A stretch of DNA of 7,550 nt from Nitrosomonadales bacterium (GTDB lineage: Bacteria > Pseudomonadota > Gammaproteobacteria > Burkholderiales > Sulfuricellaceae). Shown here in pieces: positions 1 to 6,650 of the stretch. Each line of letters starts with the position of its first letter. The first letter of the stretch is position 1. The stretch is from assembly GCA_003104895.1 (NCBI GenBank), contig PQAG01000127.1, positions 1 to 7,550 of the forward strand, in the 5' to 3' direction. The translations under genes were made by a program, and so were the position numbers. Under the pieces are notes generated by a model. The model had not been told where the DNA came from and searched no databases. It worked only from the letters and a program-made list of their open reading frames with translations.

Positions 1-664
1 TCTCGCGCAGCGTCTTCAGGGCATAGTAGGTAAAGGCGCCGTTGGGCCTGCCATGGAAGCTGGTGTCCCAGCTGTATTCGTGGTCCTGGCAGCCGGCCAG
101 GAGCAGATCGCCGCCGGCACGGGTAAACCCTCCGCGCGGCGTCACGGCGCTCAGGGCAGAGGGCGGGAGGGCGCCCTTCATCCAGGCCTGGGGCGGCATG
201 AAGCGCACCCTGGGCATGCCGGGATCAAGATCCGCCTCGTCGCCGCGGGTTACCGAACCGGAGTGGCAGCTGTCCGAAATCAGGATGATGCGCACGCCGG
301 CGGCACGGCGCATGAACAGGTCATGGATGTCATCGTCGATCAGTGCGCCCTTGCTCGCCAGGTCGCAGGGGCAGAGCGCTTCATCCCGGCTATCCGGCTC
401 GTCGCCGCTGCTGTCCGGCACCCAGGTGCCGTGACCGGAATAGGTGATCACCAGGCTGTCGCCTTTCCCGGCTCCATCTATCAGACCGCCGATTGCCTTG
501 ATCATGGCGGCACGCGTGGCCTGGTTATCGAGGAGCGGTGTGACGGCAAAACCACGCCGGGCCAGCTCTTCGGCCCAGTCGTTGGCGTCGTTGACGCAGC
601 CTGACAGATCGTTTTCGGTGCCGGGGTAATTGTTGATGCCGATGCACAGTGCCTTGCTTGCCAT
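1..664 (-). CDS. Caspase-like protease (metacaspase, peptidase C14), C-terminus outside window
   Basis: The frame runs from ATG at 664-662 to the left edge without a stop, giving 221 codons. The N-terminus reads ALCIGINNYPG (5-15), followed by a Cys-Val-Asn-Asp-Ala segment (23-27) typical of type I metacaspases. The catalytic histidine is His78 in YSGHGTWVPD (75-84). The loop after it, SSGDEPDSRDEALCPCDL (85-102), is the usual acidic metacaspase stretch. The catalytic cysteine is Cys133 in SDSCHSG (130-136). Both dyad residues are present, so the protease is probably active. Metacaspases cleave after Arg or Lys and many need calcium; specificity here is assumed from the family. There is no signal peptide, so it should be cytoplasmic, on the same side as the TIR domains. 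It follows the TIR-PASTA gene by 74 bases with no clear terminator between them, which supports co-transcription. The C-terminal part, where a sensor or effector domain might lie, is not visible. Confidence 0.93.
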   Translation of the reverse strand, partial: MASKALCIGINNYPGTENDLSGCVNDANDWAEELARRGFAVTPLLDNQATRAAMIKAIGGLIDGAGKGDSLVITYSGHGTWVPDSSGDEPDSRDEALCPCDLASKGALIDDDIHDLFMRRAAGVRIILISDSCHSGSVTRGDEADLDPGMPRVRFMPPQAWMKGALPPSALSAVTPRGGFTRAGGDLLLAGCQDHEYSWDTSFHGRPNGAFTYYALKTLRE

Positions 665-670
665 GATAAA

Positions 671-677
671 TTCCTTT
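671..677 (-). promoter_or_regulatory. Ribosome binding site of the caspase-like gene
   Basis: On the minus strand AAAGGAA lies 6 bases before the ATG at 664-662. The resulting N-terminus, MASKALCIGINNY, starts directly at the first strand of the caspase fold, as is usual for bacterial metacaspases, which supports this start. Confidence 0.7.
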
Positions 678-738
678 CTAGTCCAGTTAAGATCAAGAGC
701 CTGTTTCTGCAGGGTTAAGCCCATTGCCGTTGCGTCTT

Positions 739-2628
739 TTACTTTGTGAACCTGAACGTCCGCCATGGGCTCTTCTCCCCCTCACGTCCAGCCTTGTCGA
801 CTGCCCATGCCCGCCAGCGTCCCGGCTGGGCGTCCGCGAACTCGAACTTGTAGCCGGGCGATCTTACCGCGGGAATGCCGCGGGCGATCTTCCAGGGATG
901 GCCCAGTTCGGAGCACCACTTGCCCGGCTCGCAGCAGTTCAGGCAGTCCAGTTCCACGGTGTAGCTGGCGGCTCCCGATACCGGTTTCCAGCCAAGGGCC
1001 GTGCGCCGGGGATAGTTGTCGAAGGAGCGCCCATCCTCGGGCCACGCCTGCTCCGGCGCGGGGAGGACCGCCTGTTCGCCACCGCTCACCGCCACCAGCA
1101 GGAGCACCTCCCCCCCTTTCTCCATGCGGGTCTTTGCAGGAGGGCGCTGGCCAATCACCGTCCCCGCAGGATGCTCGCTGCTTGCCCTTTCATGCACAGG
1201 GCCGAGTACAAGCCCTCTCTCCTTGAGGTAGTCTTCCACTTTCCGGACGGGAGAACCGGTAAAATCGGGAAGAACGATTTCGCCTGCAGCTTCACCCCCG
1301 CTGGGCGCGACCGCGAAAACCAGCGTGATGGCTTCATCGGGACGCACCCGCGAACCCGGCTTCAGGCTCTGCCTCAGGACGGCGCCGGGTTCCGCACTTG
1401 GGTTTTCTTCCTCCATCCGGCGTACAACATTCAAGCCGGCATCTTTCAACATGGCGACGGCCTTCTTCACTTCGCGCCCTGTCACATCCGGAACTTTCAC
1501 CATCACGATCACGGGTTCCGATGGGCTGATGGCCACCACAAGTTCCACCGTTTCCCCATGGGCCAGCTTCGTCCCGGCCTTGGGTGACTGCTCGATGACC
1601 GTGCCCTCCGGAGCCTCGCGGGTTTCCCTCCGCGCTGCCCTGGCTGCCTTCAGCCCAGCCTTCTCAAGCAACTGATGCGCCCGCTCCAGCGGCTGGCCCT
1701 CCAGCCTGGGCACGGTGGCCAATACAGGCTCCTGCGGCCTGTTCTCCTCGCCTGATGCCGGTGTTCTGTCGTGCTCCGGCTGGTTCTCGGCCAGTACCAG
1801 GTTCACCGGCGATTCCGGCGCAAGCTGGCTGCCCGGCGCCGGATTCTGTTCGATCACGGTGCCCGCAGGGCGGCCGGACTGAACGGCTCTTACCACCCCG
1901 GGCCTGAGGCGGGCCTGCCCCAGGCGCGCAACGGCTACATCGTGGGAGATGCCGATGAGGTCGGGCACCACTGCTGCCCTGTCCGGCGGGGCGAAGTAAA
2001 GCAGTCCTCCCAGCGCCACGGCCACTGCCACGATGGCGGAGAAGATCCAGACGAGTTTGTTCTTGTCCTTCCCTGAAGGAACGGGCGCGGGAATTTCCGG
2101 ATTTTTACCGGGCTGGGCCGGGGCATGGGCCATCCCTCCTGATCCGCTCTGAGCAGGCTCCGGCTCCTCGTGCAGAAGCTTCGCCAGGGTCTCAACCAGC
2201 TGCGCGGTATCCGAATCCCAGTGGGTATCATCGATCTCGGTCGCCTGCCGCCTGGCCAGTTTCTTCAGGTCCTCGGGCAGGTCCCCTTCTCCCGGCATGG
2301 CCGCATCCTGCACCAGCACCGGGATGACCCGGATATCTCGCCGCAGGGCCGTGGCGGTTTCCAGCCGGATGAAGTCCTTGGGGTCATCCAGCCGTCTTTT
2401 GCCTGACGCATCGTCGCAGGTGAGCCATTTCTTCCCGATGATCACCAGCAGCACGTCGCACGAGCCCACCGCCCGGTCGATGGCCTCCACGAAATCGACG
2501 CCCGGCTCGATGCCGGCCACATCCATGAAGACCTTGTCCCGGCCGAACTTTTCCCTCAGCCGGTCAAAGATCCTGCCGGCATGCCCTGCCGTATCTTCCC
2601 GGCGATAGCTTATGAAGATGCCTGGCAT
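739..2628 (-). CDS. Membrane TIR receptor: TIR, transmembrane helix, four PASTA repeats, Cys-containing C-terminal domain
   Basis: This protein has 629 residues. Residues 1-152 are a bacterial TIR domain (TIR_2 type): IFISYRRED (4-12), VFMDV (33-37), DVLLVIIG (58-65), DDPKDFIRLE (81-90), where Glu90 fits the conserved catalytic Glu of NAD+-cleaving TIRs, and VIPVLV (101-106). A Pro/Gly-rich linker (155-186) and a basic KDKNK (187-191) precede one hydrophobic helix at about 191-212, giving TIR inside and the rest outside the membrane. Four PASTA repeats follow at about 220-281, 304-367, 378-440 and 451-514. Each begins near a VP(D/R) or LPDF strand and carries a GTVIEQ.P..G-like core (256-266, 342-352, 415-425, 489-499). 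PASTA domains in PknB/StkP kinases and penicillin-binding proteins bind peptidoglycan fragments or beta-lactams. Residues about 520-629 look fibronectin-III-like (WKPVSGAASYTVEL, 547-560) with a Cys cluster at 562, 565, 566 and 572, suited to periplasmic disulfides. The layout matches a PASTA receptor kinase with TIR replacing the kinase. The caspase-like gene starts 74 bases downstream. Confidence 0.9.
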   Translation of the reverse strand: MPGIFISYRREDTAGHAGRIFDRLREKFGRDKVFMDVAGIEPGVDFVEAIDRAVGSCDVLLVIIGKKWLTCDDASGKRRLDDPKDFIRLETATALRRDIRVIPVLVQDAAMPGEGDLPEDLKKLARRQATEIDDTHWDSDTAQLVETLAKLLHEEPEPAQSGSGGMAHAPAQPGKNPEIPAPVPSGKDKNKLVWIFSAIVAVAVALGGLLYFAPPDRAAVVPDLIGISHDVAVARLGQARLRPGVVRAVQSGRPAGTVIEQNPAPGSQLAPESPVNLVLAENQPEHDRTPASGEENRPQEPVLATVPRLEGQPLERAHQLLEKAGLKAARAARRETREAPEGTVIEQSPKAGTKLAHGETVELVVAISPSEPVIVMVKVPDVTGREVKKAVAMLKDAGLNVVRRMEEENPSAEPGAVLRQSLKPGSRVRPDEAITLVFAVAPSGGEAAGEIVLPDFTGSPVRKVEDYLKERGLVLGPVHERASSEHPAGTVIGQRPPAKTRMEKGGEVLLLVAVSGGEQAVLPAPEQAWPEDGRSFDNYPRRTALGWKPVSGAASYTVELDCLNCCEPGKWCSELGHPWKIARGIPAVRSPGYKFEFADAQPGRWRAWAVDKAGREGEKSPWRTFRFTK

Positions 2629-2766
2629 TTCTCACTCCTTAATTGGCCTAGCCATACTTGCCGGTTGCTCTGCATGCGTTGTCCTTCCTCAGTGACGGGG
2701 CTTTGCCAACCATAAGGTCTGGGTATCAACCCGGGTCATGAGCACATTCATGGCGCTCCACTTCTC
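2629..2766 (-). other. Intergenic gap between the two TIR genes
   Basis: This 138-base gap is the longest within the cluster. Read on the minus strand it holds a 20-codon open frame (2751-2689) with a weak GGAG ahead of its ATG, and the Shine-Dalgarno site of the TIR-PASTA gene at its end. No terminator-like hairpin with a T-run and no convincing promoter pair is visible, so read-through from the upstream gene is the simplest reading. An internal promoter cannot be excluded. Confidence 0.35.
2635..2640 (-). promoter_or_regulatory. Strong ribosome binding site of the TIR-PASTA gene
   Basis: On the minus strand AAGGAG lies exactly 6 bases before the ATG at 2628-2626. This near-consensus Shine-Dalgarno site at ideal spacing fixes the start, so the protein begins right at the first TIR strand (MPGIFISYRR) with no signal peptide. 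Confidence 0.8.
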
Positions 2767-4389
2767 TCACAGATCGCGCAGGCTTCGTAGCCAGTCTTCG
2801 GTCATCGGCGTCGAGCAATCGACCATGCTCCGCAACAGCCTGCGATCTTCTGGGCTTGCCTCCCTGATCGTCGTGACAAGCACATTCGCTTTCGCACCAG
2901 CCGTGTACGATCCATCGGGCAGCGACAGGAGCTTCACGTACTTCCCGAAATCCTCGATAACCTCATGGCCCTGGAGAGCCTCGCCTATCGAACGCTCGAC
3001 ATCCCTCGGCGAGCAGTACAGCGTTCTGAACTGTTTGTCCTTGAAGAATCTCCAGGCAGCTTCGACCTCACTTAGATTGCTCCTGACTTCACTCTCCTTC
3101 ACGCAAAGCATCCAGGCCTTTTCGACTTCAGCGTGTTTGCCAAGCTCGTCGTAGAACGCGAGCCAGTCACGGCTGTGCAGAGCTTGCGGGTTACCCACCA
3201 CCCGCTCAACAAGCATGTGCTTCTTCGTCGCGCGAACCAGCAGACGTGTAATCTCCAACCTCTCGGGGCCGCGCATCTCGGTGCCGTCTCCTACGACCTT
3301 CCTGACATACTCAGACCATTCATTGAAGCAGCGAGCCGCTATTGGCGTGAGATAGGGAACCAGCGCCGGCGCGAACGACTCGACCTTCTTCATTGCGTTC
3401 CGGTACTCCATCTGATATGGATCTCCGATCCCCGGCAGAACCTTGGATGATTCGAACGGAACCAAGCTCACGTCGAATTGCAGGACGTCGAGCGCTGGAA
3501 CCTGGCGCCACCGGGTCAGCATGGGTGTGTAGTGTTCGGGGCCATCGGCCTCTTCCAGTTGCGACCAGAGCAGTGCCGGGATCTTGCCGTGGGCTGCGCG
3601 GACGATCTGCGCACGCATGTCTTCCACCCAAGCCGGGGATGCATCAGTTTTCCCTTCAGCCCAGTGCTTCGCGAGCGATCCAAAAGATGTTCCGGCATCG
3701 ACATTTGCCATCCCGAAGATTTGCAAGGCGCGAGGATCCATCTCTCGAATCAAGACTGATTTCTCGAAGTCTGCCAGGGTCGCTGCGGCACATGTTGCCT
3801 TCTCGATCTTATCGGTCTTCAGTTCCAGCCGCACGAGGGGCAGAGCTGGCCACTCGGCGACCTCGCATTTCGGAATTACCGCTGAGAGTTTTTTATGGAG
3901 TTCGGTAGCGGCTTCCTGGACCTCCGGTCCGTCCGGATAAAGTTTCGGCGCGATCGCTGTGCTTGCTCCCGGGAAGAATCCCGGGTCCGTCAGGTAGTCC
4001 TTCACGAGTTTGAGGACATCGCCCCGGTCGCGCACGTCCACACGGACCTGATCTTCGAACACTCGTGGCGTCTCCGCGCCACACTGAAGCACGATGATGC
4101 GCGTTTGCGGCGCCTCAGGCTTGGTCGCGACACCGCACTCCCACATGCAATACGACCAGTCCTGATCTTCGGTTGTGTATATGAGGAACACCACCCCGGT
4201 GTCCCAAAGCGCCTGTTTCAGCTCCTCAGTAAGCGCGTGACCAAGCCGTGGCCCCTTGGCAAGCGGGGCGGACGACTGGAACACCGGAATTTCCTTTCGG
4301 CTCCAGCGATCCAGAAACTTCCGGAGCTCGGTTGCAATCTGCCGATCTGCATGCTTGTGGCTGATGAAAATGCTAGGTTGCCGTGACAT
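2767..4389 (-). CDS. TIR-domain protein with large uncharacterised C-terminal region
   Basis: This is a soluble protein of 540 residues. Residues about 5-135 form a TIR domain: strand A with SIFISHKHAD (6-15), a helix through LRKFLDRW (22-29), strand D VVFLIYT (66-72), and WSYCMWECG (78-86), whose Glu84 fits the conserved Glu needed for NAD+ cleavage in enzymatic TIR domains. RIIVLQC (97-103) is the next strand. Enzymatic TIRs degrade NAD+ or turn it into cyclic ADP-ribose-type signals; activity here is inferred from the residue. Residues about 150-540 match no family I recognise. They are mixed alpha/beta, becoming helical after about 330, with many Trp and charged residues and no transmembrane segment. 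This region may sense a trigger, bind a partner or mediate oligomerisation. Four 60-base lines counted by hand within the gene give 50-53 percent G+C, while most lines sampled in neighbouring genes give 63-78 percent (one gave 53), hinting at a different origin. It lies 61 bases after the SLOG-like gene and 138 bases before the TIR-PASTA gene. Confidence 0.85.
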   Translation of the reverse strand: MSRQPSIFISHKHADRQIATELRKFLDRWSRKEIPVFQSSAPLAKGPRLGHALTEELKQALWDTGVVFLIYTTEDQDWSYCMWECGVATKPEAPQTRIIVLQCGAETPRVFEDQVRVDVRDRGDVLKLVKDYLTDPGFFPGASTAIAPKLYPDGPEVQEAATELHKKLSAVIPKCEVAEWPALPLVRLELKTDKIEKATCAAATLADFEKSVLIREMDPRALQIFGMANVDAGTSFGSLAKHWAEGKTDASPAWVEDMRAQIVRAAHGKIPALLWSQLEEADGPEHYTPMLTRWRQVPALDVLQFDVSLVPFESSKVLPGIGDPYQMEYRNAMKKVESFAPALVPYLTPIAARCFNEWSEYVRKVVGDGTEMRGPERLEITRLLVRATKKHMLVERVVGNPQALHSRDWLAFYDELGKHAEVEKAWMLCVKESEVRSNLSEVEAAWRFFKDKQFRTLYCSPRDVERSIGEALQGHEVIEDFGKYVKLLSLPDGSYTAGAKANVLVTTIREASPEDRRLLRSMVDCSTPMTEDWLRSLRDL

Positions 4390-4393
4390 TTAA

Positions 4394-4401
4394 CCTTCCT
4401 C
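4394..4401 (-). promoter_or_regulatory. Ribosome binding site of the 540-residue TIR gene
   Basis: On the minus strand the purine run GAGGAAGG ends 4 bases before the ATG at 4389-4387, with its AGGA core 7 bases away. It lies in the 61-base gap after the upstream gene, which supports independent initiation within one transcript. Confidence 0.65.
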
Positions 4402-4450
4402 TTTAACTCTTGGGCTATGCTGGAAGCAAAGGCACATCCTTTCCCTGAGC

Positions 4451-6430
4451 TCACCAAAGTATTCGAGTATCGAGCCAGTAGACTCTCCCGGTCCTGCGCT
4501 TCACTTCCCTGTACATATGCGCCGTTCCCCCCGGCCCGTCGCCACCACCGCCGTTCCACAGGCAGACGAAGCGCACCTTGTCCACGCCGGAGGCGAGCGC
4601 GGTATAGAGCAGCCAGAGATTGCAGCGCTCGTAGGGGTTGGTGTGCGGAGGCGGTTCGCCCAATTCCTGAGGTGCGGAGCGAACGGGAAGGGCAAGCCTG
4701 GCCTTGGCGTCGAGATAGCGCTTGCGCCATGTCTCACCGCCTTGCAACACGGATTTCCGGATGAAGTCCGCTTCGCGGAACGGTTGCAGCCAGTGCACCT
4801 TCACGCCCCGCTGCAGGCAGGCCTCAGTGAACAGGAGGTCACCGCCGCAGGCGCCCTGGGTGAGCGCGAGGCCGTCCGGGCCTGCGCCGAGCTGGTCCAG
4901 GGCTTCGGCGATCTTTTGCGCGGCGACAGATTCTTTTTCCGCAGGAAAGCGCGGCGAGGCGCGTCCCGGTGCGTCGATCATGTGGCCGCTGAACAGGAAC
5001 ACTTGGCGCGGCTGCCATTTCGCCTCGGGTTCGGTGAGGCGCTGCATGGCACGGTCGAATGCGGCGATCCCTGCCTCGACGTTTTCGGTCTGGAAGGCGA
5101 GATCCTTGAGGAGCAGGAGCTGCGCCCGGCAGGAGTCGAGGTTTAACCAGTCCTTGTCGTTCCTTGCGATGGCTTCCTTGTAGGCGGCCCGAACGCTGTC
5201 TGGCGTGCCGGCCAGCACTTCCAGATCGCCCAGGGTCGCCAGGGACCAGAACAGCAGACTTTCGTTCGTCTCGCACTCTGCCCCAAAGCGCACCGCGCAG
5301 GTCATGATGGCCATCTCACGGTCGTAGCGTGCATCGCGGGCCAGGTCGGAGTACAGGTGCATCAGGGTAAGCGCATTGATGCCGGAATAGTAATGGCTGG
5401 GATTGCGGCGGTAGCCATTGGCATAGCTGTCGATGGCGGCACGCAAAAGGGCATCTTCATATGCGGCTTCATCGCGCATCTGCTCTGGCGTCTTGCCCGG
5501 CTGGCGCCAGGCTGCAACCCAGGCATCTCTGTCCACGCGGCCCAGCAGCGCCCAGGTTTCGGCGTCGGCCGGGTATCGTTCAAGCACATTGCGATAGTGC
5601 TCCCGCGCGCGGTCCAGTGAATACCCCGGAACATGGGCAATTGCCAGCCTTTGCAGGCACATCCCTTTTTCTCGCAGGCCCTGAAGATTGGCCGGTTCGA
5701 CTTCCAGGCCCCGCTCCAGCTGCTCCAGCGCAAAGTCAAACTGTCCTGCCTTGCGCAAGGCCTCGCCAGCGCGAAACCACGCTTCGGCGCGAAACGCTGA
5801 GATGGGCGCTTCATCGGCAAGCACCAGCACATCGCCGATGTGGCCTGCCCTGCACGCCAGCGCTATACGATCTTCCCGGGCATCGTGCCGTTCCCAGAAT
5901 TCGCGCACTTCGCCGATGCGCAGCGATTTCCAGTCTGGTTCCTGCAGATTCGGCAGCAACTGATAAACAGGGCTGATTTTGCGGCCATGCCAGGATTCCA
6001 TTGTCGCCCTGACCATGTCGCCGAGTTGCTGGATGTCGTCAGGCAAGGTTGCCGGGTCGGGGCCGCCATCCCTGATGCCATAGCGCAGCTTGCGATCAGT
6101 ATAGAGGTCGAAGGCCGTCGTAACCTGTCCGCCGCACAGGATCACCACGCCTCGGGCGCGCAGCGCATGGCGCACGCCAAGCTCATACCAGACGTTGGGG
6201 CTGGGAAGCGTCAGGTCGGCCACCACCAGGTCGGCGATGAGCAATTCCTGGAACATGTCGGTGCGAATGTCGCCAGCCCGCTGTTCTTCATCGGCGCGAA
6301 AAACATCCAGGCCGGCGGCTTCAAGCGAGGGTTTGATCAGTTCGGCATAGACACGGTTGAAATCGATCGTGTTTCCCTCGCTATCGCGCTTGATGCCGAA
6401 AGGCATTGCGACGAATGCATGCAGCTTCAC
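4451..6430 (-). CDS. Three-part signalling protein: deoxyribosyltransferase-like domain, TPR/TRAFs-binding-like middle, SLOG-like C-terminus
   Basis: This soluble protein of 659 residues starts with GTG and is probably the first gene of the operon. Residues 4-120 look like the nucleoside 2-deoxyribosyltransferase-like fold: an opening strand ending in VAMPFG (7-12), then RADEE (45-49), ADLTLPSPNVWYELG (71-85) and RHAL. Glu83 in YELG sits where the nucleophilic Glu of true deoxyribosyltransferases lies. This N-terminus is typical of bacterial proteins annotated as TRAFs-binding domain (DUF4071). Residues about 170-470 are helical, with TPR-like pairs such as AEAWFRAGEALRKAGQFDFA (215-234). Residues about 475-560 form a Rossmann-like unit with VFLFSGHMID (477-486), a glycine motif GACGGDLLF (526-534) and a strand VHWLQPF (545-551). 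I read this as a SLOG/LOG-like nucleotide-binding domain. The tail (about 598-659) has a second glycine loop (626-635). No membrane segment was seen. The stop lies 61 bases before the next gene. Domain calls are by motif; whether either end is catalytic or only binds nucleotides is unknown. Confidence 0.8.
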   Translation of the reverse strand: MKLHAFVAMPFGIKRDSEGNTIDFNRVYAELIKPSLEAAGLDVFRADEEQRAGDIRTDMFQELLIADLVVADLTLPSPNVWYELGVRHALRARGVVILCGGQVTTAFDLYTDRKLRYGIRDGGPDPATLPDDIQQLGDMVRATMESWHGRKISPVYQLLPNLQEPDWKSLRIGEVREFWERHDAREDRIALACRAGHIGDVLVLADEAPISAFRAEAWFRAGEALRKAGQFDFALEQLERGLEVEPANLQGLREKGMCLQRLAIAHVPGYSLDRAREHYRNVLERYPADAETWALLGRVDRDAWVAAWRQPGKTPEQMRDEAAYEDALLRAAIDSYANGYRRNPSHYYSGINALTLMHLYSDLARDARYDREMAIMTCAVRFGAECETNESLLFWSLATLGDLEVLAGTPDSVRAAYKEAIARNDKDWLNLDSCRAQLLLLKDLAFQTENVEAGIAAFDRAMQRLTEPEAKWQPRQVFLFSGHMIDAPGRASPRFPAEKESVAAQKIAEALDQLGAGPDGLALTQGACGGDLLFTEACLQRGVKVHWLQPFREADFIRKSVLQGGETWRKRYLDAKARLALPVRSAPQELGEPPPHTNPYERCNLWLLYTALASGVDKVRFVCLWNGGGGDGPGGTAHMYREVKRRTGRVYWLDTRILW

Positions 6431-6437
6431 GAACTTG

Positions 6438-6443
6438 CTCTCC
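6438..6443 (-). promoter_or_regulatory. Ribosome binding site fixing the GTG start at 6430
   Basis: On the minus strand GGAGAG lies 7 bases before a GTG at 6430-6428. An in-frame TGA occurs seven codons upstream of that GTG, with no start codon in between. The next in-frame ATG (codon 9) would remove the first beta strand of the N-terminal domain. GTG is therefore the preferred start. Confidence 0.7.
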
Positions 6444-6619
6444 GTGGTTCAATTTCATTGAGTTACGGATGGCTTTGACTAGAGTAGAAACCAGCAACTG
6501 CCACAGTCGCCAGTTAAATGACATATTACTCTCTTTTTATCGCGGATCGTAAAGCGTCAAGCGGTCCCTGACGGCATTCTGCTCAGGAAAAACATGAGGC
6601 ACCATCTAAAGCCAAGTTG

Positions 6620-6650
6620 CAATCAACGCCATCATGATGATTATTGATTG
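6620..6650. repeat. 7-bp inverted repeat (CAATCAA / TTGATTG) around ATCATGAT
   Basis: CAATCAA at 6620-6626 is the exact reverse complement of TTGATTG at 6644-6650. The 17 bases between them contain the perfect 8-bp palindrome ATCATGAT. The site lies in the AT-rich gap, downstream of amtB and upstream of the operon. It could be an operator for a dimeric regulator or a weak RNA hairpin. It lacks a G+C-rich stem and T-run, so it is not a good intrinsic terminator. In AT-rich DNA a 7-bp match at this spacing can arise by chance. Confidence 0.3.

Noticed and set aside
53..604. Plus-strand open frame of 183 codons antisense to the caspase-like gene
   Set aside because: The minus strand carries the SGHG and DSCHSG catalytic motifs in order, so the plus-strand frame is a shadow.
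665..738. Hairpin CCTG/CAGG in the gap before the caspase-like gene as a terminator
   Set aside because: The stem is only 4 bp and no T-run follows on the minus strand, so it does not support termination; read-through is more likely.
724..1587. Plus-strand open frame of 287 codons antisense to the TIR-PASTA gene
   Set aside because: It lies wholly opposite a gene with clear TIR and PASTA motifs; its translation has no recognisable domain and is typical of a G+C-rich antisense shadow.
1087..1971. DNA tandem repeat across the four PASTA units
   Set aside because: The repetition is at protein level only; the nucleotide sequences have diverged, so these are old domain duplications and not a recent DNA repeat.
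2689..2751. 20-codon minus-strand frame (MNVLMTRVDTQTLWLAKPRH) in the gap between the TIR genes
   Set aside because: Very short, with a weak ribosome binding site and no signature; too likely to be chance to call a gene.
4517..5146. Plus-strand open frame of 209 codons antisense to the SLOG-like gene
   Set aside because: No domain or plausible ribosome binding site; the opposite strand encodes the continuous SLOG-like domain.
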